In this document: positions 34,547 to 44,500 of the stretch, in pieces
How the letters are laid out: every line of letters begins with the position of its first letter
How positions within the stretch are numbered: position 1 is the stretch's first letter
NCBI GenBank assembly: GCA_009692465.1
Contig: SHZD01000002.1
Coordinates: 22,376 to 86,375, forward strand
Direction of reading: 5' to 3'
Source of the DNA: Myxococcales bacterium
Lineage (GTDB): Bacteria; Myxococcota_A; UBA9042
Length of the DNA: 64,000 bases
Program-made: the position numbers and the translations under genes
Notes under the pieces: generated by a model
What the model was told of the DNA's origin: nothing
What the model saw: the letters and a program-made list of their open reading frames with translations, nothing else
Databases searched by the model: none

Positions 34547-36157
34547 ATGCTTTTCGCTCCCCAACGCCCCCTGCTGACGACGACGCGCCGAGCCGCTCGG
34601 CTGCTGGCGTTGCTCGTGCTGTTGCCGGTGACCACCCTTTTGGTCGGCACGCTGCCGGGCAACGGCGTGATCACCAGCGCGTACGCGGCCGACGAAGACA
34701 AGCCAGCGCTGGCCGTCGTCCACTTCGTCAAACGCGGCGACGCCGGCATGTTGAGCGTGCAACGCATCGAAGAATACCTGCGGCAGATGCTCGACGCCGG
34801 CGGTGCGGTCAAGATGTTGCCGGCCAAAGTCGTCGAACTGGGAAAGCCGCTGACGGGACCGGTTCGCCCGGCCGCCGCGGCCAATCTACCGGTGTCGCCT
34901 CAGGCCAAAGCTATTGAAAAAGCAGATAAACTTGTCGCTGCAGCTCGCGATATCGTCGCCGAGGGCGAGGCGCTGGCCGATGGCATCAAGCTTTTGGCGG
35001 CGGCTGTGGAGCGGTATGAGGCCAACTTTGTCGAGTTGGCTGATTTCTCTAAGTTAGTAGATGCGTACGCGCTAAACGCCCAGGCGTTGCTGATGCAAGG
35101 CGACACCAAAGGCGCCGCTGAGTGGGTAGCCCGCGCTTTGGCGATTCAGCCGACTTTTGTGGTCGATGGGCGCAAGCAAAACAAGGACCTCAAGGCCGTA
35201 GTGGACAAATCCCGCGACGGGTTGGAAGCCAAGCCGCGCACGACCATTGCCGTCGAATCCACCCAACCCGATTCGGAGGTTTACGTCGACGGCGTCAAGA
35301 TTGGCACCGCTCCGGCCACCGCCAGCGATCTGCTTGCCGGCGTTCATTTCGTTCAGGTGCGCAAGGCTGGAGCATCGCCGTGGGGCCAACAGCTACTCGC
35401 CAAAGGTAAGCCTTTGCAAACAAAGGCTATACTTCAAATGCAGGTGGCACCAGAAAACGAGATCGCCATCTCAGTGAGCCCAGACGACATCAAGGAGTTT
35501 GCCAATAAGGGCAACTTTGGCGAGAAGATCTTTAAGAATTCTGCTGCGTTGTTCGCTCGGCAAATCGCGGCGACTCACATTTTATTTGGCCTGGTCAACC
35601 GGCGCCCTAGCACCCTAGAACTACACCTTTTCGTGTTTTCCACCAAGACCAAGAAAACCTGCAGCGTTTCGCCGATTGAGTACGCAGCCAATCTCAACAA
35701 CTTGCAGATGCAGACACTGGACGCTGAAGGCAAGGTGCGTATCGCCGTCCTCAACTGCGCCACCGATGTCAGCGGCGTACCCGCCATTTATGCCAACGCT
35801 CCCCAGCCGAAAGATGAACCGGTAGCGCCGGACATCGTGCCGACCCCGCCCGATGCCGAGCCCAAGGCCGATGTCACGGACGACCCCAAACCGGAGCCCA
35901 AGCCGGAGCCGAAACCGCAGCCCAAGCCGGAACCGCGGCGCGCGGATGTGCTCAAGAAAGTTGAAAAAGACGACCCTTACAAGGACTTACTGAAGGATTC
36001 CAATGCTGACGCCACCGATAAGCCGTTCTATACCACTTGGTGGTTTTGGACAGCCGTCGGCGTGGTGGCCGTCGGTGGTGGCGGTGCGGGCGCCTACGCG
36101 GCGACTCGCGGTGGCAATGTGGTGACCGGGTATGGTGTCAAGGTGACAGTGCCCTAG
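34547..36157 (+). CDS. PEGA-domain surface/periplasmic protein with C-terminal membrane anchor
   Basis: The ~536-residue protein has a signal peptide (basic TTTRRAARLL, hydrophobic LALLVLLPVTTLLVG, cleavage near SAYA-AD). Residues ~225-290 form a PEGA domain (TIAVESTQPDSEVYVDGVKIG), a fold common in myxobacterial envelope proteins. Then comes a KPEPKPEPKPQPKPE spacer and, near the end, one hydrophobic segment TTWWFWTAVGVVAVGGGGAG. Start choice is uncertain. ATG 34547 has AAGGA seven bases upstream and a classic signal peptide. In-frame ATG 34412 has a stronger GGAGG at ideal spacing and would add 45 residues. The upstream half contains helical segments and a TPR-like stretch (NAQALLMQGDTKGAAEWVAR). 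Its partners are unknown. Confidence 0.85.
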   Translation: MLFAPQRPLLTTTRRAARLLALLVLLPVTTLLVGTLPGNGVITSAYAADEDKPALAVVHFVKRGDAGMLSVQRIEEYLRQMLDAGGAVKMLPAKVVELGKPLTGPVRPAAAANLPVSPQAKAIEKADKLVAAARDIVAEGEALADGIKLLAAAVERYEANFVELADFSKLVDAYALNAQALLMQGDTKGAAEWVARALAIQPTFVVDGRKQNKDLKAVVDKSRDGLEAKPRTTIAVESTQPDSEVYVDGVKIGTAPATASDLLAGVHFVQVRKAGASPWGQQLLAKGKPLQTKAILQMQVAPENEIAISVSPDDIKEFANKGNFGEKIFKNSAALFARQIAATHILFGLVNRRPSTLELHLFVFSTKTKKTCSVSPIEYAANLNNLQMQTLDAEGKVRIAVLNCATDVSGVPAIYANAPQPKDEPVAPDIVPTPPDAEPKADVTDDPKPEPKPEPKPQPKPEPRRADVLKKVEKDDPYKDLLKDSNADATDKPFYTTWWFWTAVGVVAVGGGGAGAYAATRGGNVVTGYGVKVTVP

Positions 36158-36262
36158 AGAGCCGATCAAATTAGATTTGCTCGGCGTCTCCTTGCTTGTT
36201 TCGTGGGTCGCGAGCGTGCGCCCGAGGCTTGCCGCCGCTTCGGTTTTGTTCGGGAATTTATT
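36155..36262 (+). repeat. Family A intergenic repeat, copy 5
   Basis: It begins at the stop codon of the PEGA gene with GAGAGCCGATCAAATTAG and a hairpin CCGA-t-CAAAT-tag-ATTTG-c-TCGG. It continues with ttgcttgtttcgtgggtcgc and ends with ttattgagtg. It is closest to copy 6. Confidence 0.8.
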
Positions 36263-36370
36263 GAGTGTCGGCGATAGTTGGTCGCGTCTGCGAAGCGGTC
36301 GACCAAGGCGTACGTAACCGGCGCCAAATTTGGACTGCGTGTGCGTATGATCAGGGGCGGAGTGACACGA

Positions 36371-38191
36371 ATGGAACAATTGGCACACTCTTGGGCAAGG
36401 CCGTTCGCGCCGAGTACTTTGCGGTGGTTAACCGTTGCTCGGCACTGGTCAAAGTGCGCCGCGCTCGTCGGCGCGGTTGCGTGTGCTGGCGAGGTCAAAC
36501 CGCCGACGACGGTCGAATTGGCCGTTCGCAAACCGGTTGCCAGCGAGGACAACCCGTTCGGCTTGGCCGGCGACAAGTTTGTGGCCATTACTGCGGAGGT
36601 CCCCGGGGTTCTGGACGGCACCTACCGCTCGGTCAAACCCTACGCCCCAGGCGCCGCGCTCGATTTGGGTTGTACCTCTGCAACCGCATGTCCTGGTATC
36701 CCTTACGCAACTGGTGTCCAGGTCCGCGTAGAGTTATGGTCCAGCGACAAAGGTGCGCCCGCGCCGCCCGTTGTCGGCCGCGGTCGTTCGGTGCCGTTTG
36801 AGCAAGCCAAGGGCGGCGCCACCAAGAAACTCATGCCGTACGTCACCCGCACCAATCGCTTTGCCCCCGCCGAGTCCGACGCCGGAAGCAAGGCGCTCAT
36901 TGCGGCCAAAGCCGGCGCCGCCACTGCGACTCAACCCGGGCCGGATGGCAATGTCTATATTATCGGCGGCGCCGAGCCATTACCAAACAAAAACAATGCA
37001 TTTGATATCGCCAGCTATACCAATTTTTCCGACGCCATCGCCAAGTATTCGCCCAATTTGCGCCAAGTCGGTATGGTCAGCGACCTAGGCCCAGACTACC
37101 GCCTAAAGGTGGCGCGCGCGTTTCATTCCGCGGCAGCCAGCCGCAACATCGTCGCCATTGTCGGCGGTTACATCGCGGGTCAAAACAGCGCCAAATTCAC
37201 CAACTCCATTGAGTACATTGAAAGCAACGACAAGGTGCGCACAAGCATTGGCAAGTCGCCCGATTTGGTCTTCGCCCGCGCCGGCGCGAGCGTCGTGTGC
37301 CTTTTTGACGACGACGAGTATTTTCTGATTCTGGCCGGCAAAGGCGAAATCGACTGCACCAAGGAGGCCTACTGCGCCGGTAACACTTGGGAATTATGGC
37401 ATAAAACTGCAGGAAACCTGGCTCAAGGACAACTCAAGGATCCGCGCTGGAATCACGCGGTCGTCAAAGTACCAAGTGCCGATGGCGGCTATGTCATGCT
37501 CATCGGTGGCGAAAATGACGTCGGCGTGCTGCAGACCTTTGAAGTAATTCAGTATTCTAAACAAGGGTTTGTGTCCAAAAAGGGTCAGGCCTGCAAGCCC
37601 GAAGCCAAAGGCTACGGCACCTGCGAACCACCGACTTCTTCGACATTTTACTGGGAACCGCTTACTCAGGGGCTTCCCGTTGCCCGCACGCTGCCCGGCG
37701 CGTTGTTTTCAACCGTCCCCCGTGGTACGGCCAACTTCGACTATCGCTACGTGTACATCGTGGGTGGCTTTGAAGACACCGCACACACCAAACCGTTGGC
37801 CCGTATGGATGTTTTCAACATTGGCAAAGGCAGTTATCTCAATCCAGATGGTTACCCGATGCAGGTCGCGCGCGGCGCGCCGATGGTAGCGCTGGTGCCC
37901 CATGGGCCCACCGAAGGGCAAGTCTTGATTGCCGGCGGCAGTAAGTCGGACACCCAGCATCTGAACAGCGCGGAATTCGTGTTTGTTCGCGTGGTTGATC
38001 GCACAGTGTCGCCGCCGACCACGTCGATCGAAATCGCCCCAGTGGACAATGATCTGCCCGACGGCGTGCGCGTCTTGGGCAACGCGGTGGCTCTCAACAC
38101 CGGGCACGTCCTCGTGGTCGGCGGCGTCGGCACCGGTGCTGGCAATGCCCTTGAAGTTCGCAACGAGATTGCCTTATGGAATCCTTTTTGA
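36371..38191 (+). CDS. Kelch-like beta-propeller lipoprotein
   Basis: The ~606-residue protein starts at ATG 36371 with GGAG eight bases upstream; the track start is 31 codons earlier. The N-terminus ends in a lipobox AVAC. Several ~50-residue units with GG-containing strands follow, such as VYIIGGAEPLPN, NIVAIVGGYIAGQ, YVMLIGGENDVG, YVYIVGGFED and VLIAGGSKSD. These are typical of kelch-type propellers, and the last reads HVLVVGGVGTG. It is anchored in the outer membrane and probably binds a partner or ligand; no catalytic residues are seen. It directly precedes the giant gene on the same strand, 325 bases away. Confidence 0.85.
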   Translation: MEQLAHSWARPFAPSTLRWLTVARHWSKCAALVGAVACAGEVKPPTTVELAVRKPVASEDNPFGLAGDKFVAITAEVPGVLDGTYRSVKPYAPGAALDLGCTSATACPGIPYATGVQVRVELWSSDKGAPAPPVVGRGRSVPFEQAKGGATKKLMPYVTRTNRFAPAESDAGSKALIAAKAGAATATQPGPDGNVYIIGGAEPLPNKNNAFDIASYTNFSDAIAKYSPNLRQVGMVSDLGPDYRLKVARAFHSAAASRNIVAIVGGYIAGQNSAKFTNSIEYIESNDKVRTSIGKSPDLVFARAGASVVCLFDDDEYFLILAGKGEIDCTKEAYCAGNTWELWHKTAGNLAQGQLKDPRWNHAVVKVPSADGGYVMLIGGENDVGVLQTFEVIQYSKQGFVSKKGQACKPEAKGYGTCEPPTSSTFYWEPLTQGLPVARTLPGALFSTVPRGTANFDYRYVYIVGGFEDTAHTKPLARMDVFNIGKGSYLNPDGYPMQVARGAPMVALVPHGPTEGQVLIAGGSKSDTQHLNSAEFVFVRVVDRTVSPPTTSIEIAPVDNDLPDGVRVLGNAVALNTGHVLVVGGVGTGAGNALEVRNEIALWNPF

Positions 38192-38313
38192 CAGGTTCGG
38201 TGCCGGTTGAGCCCAAGTCGAGTCTGCAAATCGCTCGGTGTGATGCGGTTCAGACCGCTAATGTGGTGTCGCCCGGGCCGGGGTAGTTCGGTTCGGTCAG
38301 CCGTTGTGCCTTC

Positions 38314-38357
38314 ACAATTGCACGTTGACGACGGTTCAATTGCACTTTGACGACGGC
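38314..38357 (+). repeat. 22-bp tandem repeat upstream of the giant gene
   Basis: Two adjacent copies, cacaattgcacgttgacgac(gg) and ttcaattgcactttgacgac(gg), differ at three positions. The period of 22 bp is about two helical turns, as often seen for tandem regulator sites. The second copy supplies the -35 hexamer of the predicted promoter. Confidence 0.65.
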
Positions 38358-38377
38358 GCCCGCTCGGGCACACTATG
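38348..38377 (+). promoter_or_regulatory. Possible promoter for the giant gene
   Basis: TTGACG (38348-38353) and CACTAT (38372-38377) with 18 bases between resemble a sigma70 promoter. The leader would be about 130 bases. The rest of the 325-bp gap has no gene. Confidence 0.4.
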
Positions 38378-38516
38378 GGTCCCGCGCCGCTGGCGACAGC
38401 TGCGTAGCTAAGGCCGCCTCCGAGCGCTCAGGTTATCTCGTACAAGTTACCCCCGCAGTGCGCTTGCCCTGCCACCCATCCTAGAGCCGATCGGCCACCC
38501 TGGAGAGCAATCCACC

Positions 38517-41500
38517 TTGCAGCGCTTGCCTACACCTCACCGGCAGAGCACAGCGCGCGCTCCAGCCTATTCGTGTCCGAAACCATTACATGCCTTTGTC
38601 GGAAAACTATTTGCAATTGTTGCTACTATTTGCGCTTTGGTTGCCGCGCCAGACGCTCATGCTGTCGTCATTGGCACCTATCCGCAAACGCCGACGGAAT
38701 TCAAAGTTCATGGCAAGGCCGTCCAACTGGGGGCGTCGCTTGTCACCAACTTCACCGACTACCGCTTCAACGACAAGCTCAAGCCGGAATCCGCCGACAC
38801 CGTCAAGATTGCTCAAAAGTTACCGCAAGATGCGGTGATCATTGCCGCCTACTTGTATTGGGGCGGCTCCCAATTGGCCGCCGAGGCCGACAGCAACGCC
38901 ACATTTACGGTAGCCGACGGATTTTCATCCAATGTCGAGGCTGACGTCTGTCAGGCCCGCACGGATACCGCGGGCAGTGGCACCCACTTTTTGTGTCGCA
39001 AAGACGTGACAGCGCTCATCGCCGCCCACCCCGGCAGCGATTTTTGGAACGGCAATTACAAAGTCGGCGACGTCAGCGCCAAAGTGGCGGCCATCAAGTT
39101 CAAATCGCCTAACACCAATGATTGCGGGACCAAGCCCACGGGCGTGCCCGAAGATGTGTGCTGCGCGCCCAGCGACGGCTTCTGTCAGGCCCGCCATGCC
39201 TCGTGGTCGCTGGTCATGGTTTACGACACCAAGTTCAGCGAATCCACCCAGCGTGACATTTTCCTGTACGACGGCTTCGTTCTGCTCGACGAGACTCCGA
39301 CCAGCACTGGCCAGATTTTCTTTACCATCAACAACTTCTTGGTCGGCGACCCGCCAGACGCCCAATTGGCCTACTACGCCATGGAAGGTGACAAGCAATT
39401 GGGCAATCCGGCGCAGGACCCGCCGGGCACCGCCGATAGCCCACCGTGTGGAACATGTTTTGATTTCGTGCAGTTTAACGGCACCAAGCTGACGGGCGGC
39501 GCCGGTAACAACGACGTTAACAACATCATGAACTCGACGCCAGAAGCGGGTATCGATCTGGATTCATTCGATATCTCGCCACTGGTCAAGACCGGTGACA
39601 CGTCGGCGACGTTTCTGGTGTCGTCCGGCAATGGCTCACTGGCCGACAACACCCAGCAGGTCAACAACGCCGGGGCCGGCGAGATGTTTCTGTACGGCTA
39701 TACGTTGCTGCAGATCAATCGCAAAGCCCCAAATTTCAAGAACATTATCAGCGGGTTGTCGGTCAATGCCAGCGAGGCTTCCGCTGGCGACGTGCTCACT
39801 TTTACGCTCGACCTGCTCAACAACGGCCAACTTGACGCCGAAAACAGCGTAGCCAAGCTCGGGTCCTTTCCGCCGCCCGGCCTCGACTATGTGGCCAATT
39901 CAACAACTGTCGACGGCGTGGCCCAGCCCGATGTCGGTGGCACGTCACCGCTCGCGACCGGCCTCAATTTGGGCAACATCACCAATACAGCTGGCGGCAA
40001 ATCGGTCCGCAAGATCACTTTCAAATTCAAAGTGAAATCGCCACCGGGCGTCAATGAGGTCACCGCATTTTCGGTGCTGGACTACCAGTACAAGGGCAGC
40101 GCCGCCTCCACCACCATCTACAAGGACCAGTACGTCGGCAACCCCGTGACGGTCAAGATCGTTGCGCCCAAGCTGGCGACGCCCAAGCTGACCGCCCAAC
40201 CTACTGCCGCCGCACCGGGAGCGAATATCACCTTCAATCTGGAACTGGAAAATATCGGCACCAACCCAATTCTGGTCAATTTTGACTGGGCCGCGCCGCC
40301 GGAAATGCAGTTGGGATTGACGCTCACCTGCCCAGCCAGCGTGCTGATTGGAACCACCAAGCTCAGCGTGTCCCAAACGGCTGGGGTCAATGGCACCGGC
40401 GCGGTCGCAGCGGTCAACTTGCAACTGGCTCCAGGGCAAAAAGTGCTGTGCAACTGGGAGGCTGCGGTGCTCAGCGCTCCGCAATTGACGGCCAAGGGCG
40501 TCAACCCGATCAACAACCACGCCGTTCTGTCCCAAGCCAGCGTGACCGCAGACGGTAAGCTGCTGGTGTCGGACGATCCGGCCCAATCTGGGGCCACTGA
40601 TCCGACCAAAGTGCTGCTATCGGCGCTGTCGGTTTTTACGACGTCGAGCAAGTCGGTCACCGACCTGAGTCCGTCGACCCCGCTGTTGGCCGGTGATCAG
40701 GTGCAATTTACGCTGACGCTGGTCAATACCGGACCCGTTTCAGGCACCGTAACCGTGACCGATCCATTGCCCTCGGCGCTCGAATTCGTGTCGACGAGCA
40801 GTCCAGAGTTGGTGCTCAACGGCGGAACGCTGCAAGCCAGTAATGTCGTGATTGCTGCCGGCGCGACTAAGAACCTGATTTTTATTGCTAAAATCAAGGA
40901 TTCGACCCCGCCCGGTACGTCGTTCGCCAATGTGGCGACCATCAGCCCCAACGACGGCGGCCCGCCCAAAGTGATTCAAACCCTGCCGCAAACCGTGCCA
41001 GTCGGCCCCGATCTGGCCACTTCGACCAAGAGCGCGGTGGACACCAATGGCGGTGACTTAGAACCGGGCGATTCGCTGCTCTACACGCTGACGTTTAAGA
41101 ATTCGGGCAAAGAAGACACGGGCACTTTTCAAGTTGTCGATCCGATCGACCCTAATATCGTTGAAGTTACCGGCATTACCGCTGGCGGTGTGCTCGATCA
41201 GGCTAGCAAGCAAATCTCCTGGAGTGTGCCGCCGATCGCCGCGGGTGGTCAGGTGCTCCTGCAGTTCACCGCCAAAATCGGGGCGCTGGTGCCGACAGGG
41301 ACGACTATCACCAATCAGGCGACCGCCAGTGGCGGCGAACTGTCCAAGCCGACTGCGGTTTCGGCCTCGATCAAAGTCCAGGCGCAGCCCAATATCTCGG
41401 TGTTCACCAATTCCGTGACGTCGTCGGCTGGCAGTGCCTTTAATCCAGGCGACACCGTGACCTACGTGTATACCGTGCAAAATACCGGTAGCGGTGCGGT

Positions 41501-44500
41501 GCAAAAGGCCCTGCTTTCGGCCGGTTTTGATGCCAGCCTGCAGATTGTCTCGACCACAGGTGGTGGCCAAATAACCGGTCAGACGATCAACTGGGACTTG
41601 GCGACGCTGGCTAAGGGGCAACCTGCGGTAACGATTACTGTCGTTGCCAAGCTGGCAGCCGTTGTCGCCCAAAACAAGCTAGTGTCGAACCAAGCGCAGT
41701 TGGTCGGCGAAGGGCTTGGGGCTCCGGCGCTCTCGGACGACTCAAAACTGCCAGGAAAAACTGATCCAACAGTGTTTACGGTCACTTCTGCGCCCACTTT
41801 GGTCACTTCGCAAAAGTCGTTTGTCGATGCTAATGGCGGTCAAGTGCAGGGCGGCGACCAAGTGACGTTCAAGGTGACGGTGGCCAACACCGGCAACGCC
41901 GCAGCGTCGGCTGTGGTGGTGACCGACACCCTGGCTGCGCAATTGACCCAGGTCGTGGTTCAAGGGGGCACTTTTGACGCCGTGACCCGCATCGTCAAGT
42001 GGAACGCGCTGGCGACGGTGGTGCCCGGCGACAAGCCGATCGAGCTGACGGTGGTCGCGGTAGTCGACAAAGCGACTCCGTCGGGGACCTTGGTCAGCAA
42101 CTTCGCGGACTTGACCTTTACCGAAACGCCCAAGGTCGCCAAAACCAACACCGTGAGCTTCACGGTGGTCAATCTGCCGGACTTTGGCGCCTCGACCAAA
42201 GCGGTCAGCGCGGCTGTAATTGGCGCGGGCGAGGCTGTCACCTGGACCATCACCGTCGTCAACTCCGGCAATCAGGCTGGCAACAACATCATCGTGACCG
42301 ATCCGTTGCCGTCCCAAGTCGAGGGATTGGTATTGTCCGATGGCGGCGCCGTCGATGCCACCGGCAAGGCGACCTTTACCTTGGCGTCATTGGCCGCAGG
42401 CGCGAGTAAGTCGCTGACGATCACCGCTAAGCTCAAGAAACCACTCGACAAGGACACCAAAGTTTGCAATCAGGCGAGTGTCGTTTCGACCGAAAACACC
42501 GCCCCGTCGCCGACCAATCCGCCCGGCGCGGTGCCCAAGCCTGGTGGCGAACCGACCTGTTTTGTTGTCAACTCCGCGGCCAAACTGACTGTTCATAAAG
42601 ACGTCTTTGACAGCAAGTCTGGGGTGCAACTCAATGGCGGGGTGGCCAAGCCCAAGCAAGTGTTGCGTTGGCAGATCAAGGTCCAAAATAGCGGCAATGC
42701 GATCGCCAAAGATGTGGTGATTCAGGACCTTATTTCGACCAACCTGAGCGATATCGTGCCTTTGGACGGCGGCACTTTGGACGCAACGGGCAAGATTTTG
42801 ACTTGGCCCGTGGTGCCGACACTGGGAACCGGGGCCGCCGACCAAATTGTGGTGCGGTTTGACGCCACGGTGCCCGCTGGGGCCGACAATGGGCTGGCCA
42901 TTGCCAATCAGGCCGACGCGACGTTTTCGGGCGCTGCGGCCGCGCAAAAATCGGACGATCTGACCACCGCCGCCAAAGATGACGCCACCCAAGTCGTGGT
43001 GCAGTCGAATACCGACTTTTCCAAGGCCAAGCTGACCGTCGTTGATGTCAATGGTGGCGACCCTCAACCCGGCGATACTGTTGAGTACACCTTGACTTTG
43101 AGCAACGATGGTGAAGGGACCGCCAAGGACGTGACCGTGATTTTGCCGCTCGATGGCAAGTTGGAGGGCATTACGGTCGACAACAACGGGGTAATTGCCG
43201 GCAACGTGGCCACTTGGAAGCTCGGCACGGTGGTCCCCGGCGGTGGTGCGACGCTCAAGATTAAGGCGACGCTCAAGAAGCCTTTGGTCAATGGGGGCAC
43301 GATCGTCGAGCAGGCGCAGGTTTTGGCCTCTGGATTTCAAGCGCCGGTGCTGTCCGACGCGGATTTGAGCACCCCAGTGCGCGAGCCAACAGTGCTCAAG
43401 GTCGTGGCTACCGCCAATTTTTCGACAACCTCTTGGAATGTCAAAGATCTCAATGGCGGCCCGTTTGAACCCGGCGACGTCGTTTTGCTCGAACTCACCG
43501 TGCGCAACACCGGCGACGCGCTGGCCCAACTGCTACCGGTCGCAGCAGTTCTGCAGCCCAACACCTTGCTCAACGTCGCCCCGTTTGATGGCGGCAAGGT
43601 GGTCGCCGACCAAGTGCAGTGGACCGTGCCGGTGGTCGGCTTGTCGCCGCAGGGTGATGTCAAGCTGACTTTTCAGGCCACGCTTGCGCCGCTGCCCAAT
43701 GGGACGGTGATTACGGTTTTGGCGCTGATTGCGGGATTGAACCAAAACCCCAAGGCCGACTTGACCGTGTCGGCGATTCCGCGGTTTGACAACAGTGCCG
43801 TGGTCTTGGACGACGAAAGCGGCTGGGTTGGCAAAATTGGCAACACCGCTCCCGGGCATATTTTGCGCCTCGAGGCCCAGCTGCAAAACAGTGGCAAGGC
43901 AGCGGCCGAAAACATGGTGGTTACGCTGCCGTTGCCAAGCAAAATTGGGCAGTTGCAGATCATCACCCCCGGTGGCGTCCAGCAGGGAACCAACGTGGTG
44001 TGGGCGCTGCCGTCTTTGGCGGCTGGCGGATCGGTCAAGTTTGTAGCCAAGGTTGCGGTGGCCTTGGACGCCAAAGACCAAGAACTATTGCCATTTTCTG
44101 CCAAAGTCGAAGCGACATCGCTGCCCCAGGCCAAGGTGCTGATTGGGCCGACCGCGACCGTTATGGTGCGGCCCATACTCAAACTGACTAAAGCGTATGA
44201 AGATTTGACCGGAAAGCACCTATTTCCCGGCGACACGGTGCGCTTTGTGCTCAGCGCGGCCAATGTTGGCAATGCGGCGGCGGTCAATCTAGTGGTCACC
44301 GATGTGGTGCCAGCGGCCATTGTCGCCATTGAGCCGGAAAGCGGGGGCGTGCTCAACGGCCAAACCGTGAGCTGGAATGTGGCCAATTTGCCTGCTGGTC
44401 AGCAAGTTACGGTCGCCGTGCGCGGCAAGATCGCTGCGGCAGTGCCTAGCGGCGCCACCATCGTCAACACCGGCACTTGCAAAGCGGACGCGGGTGACCC

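Noticed and set aside
38573-38944. Alternative plus-frame ORFs at the start of the giant gene
   Set aside because: They are shadows; only the long frame continues with a signal peptide and DUF11 units.
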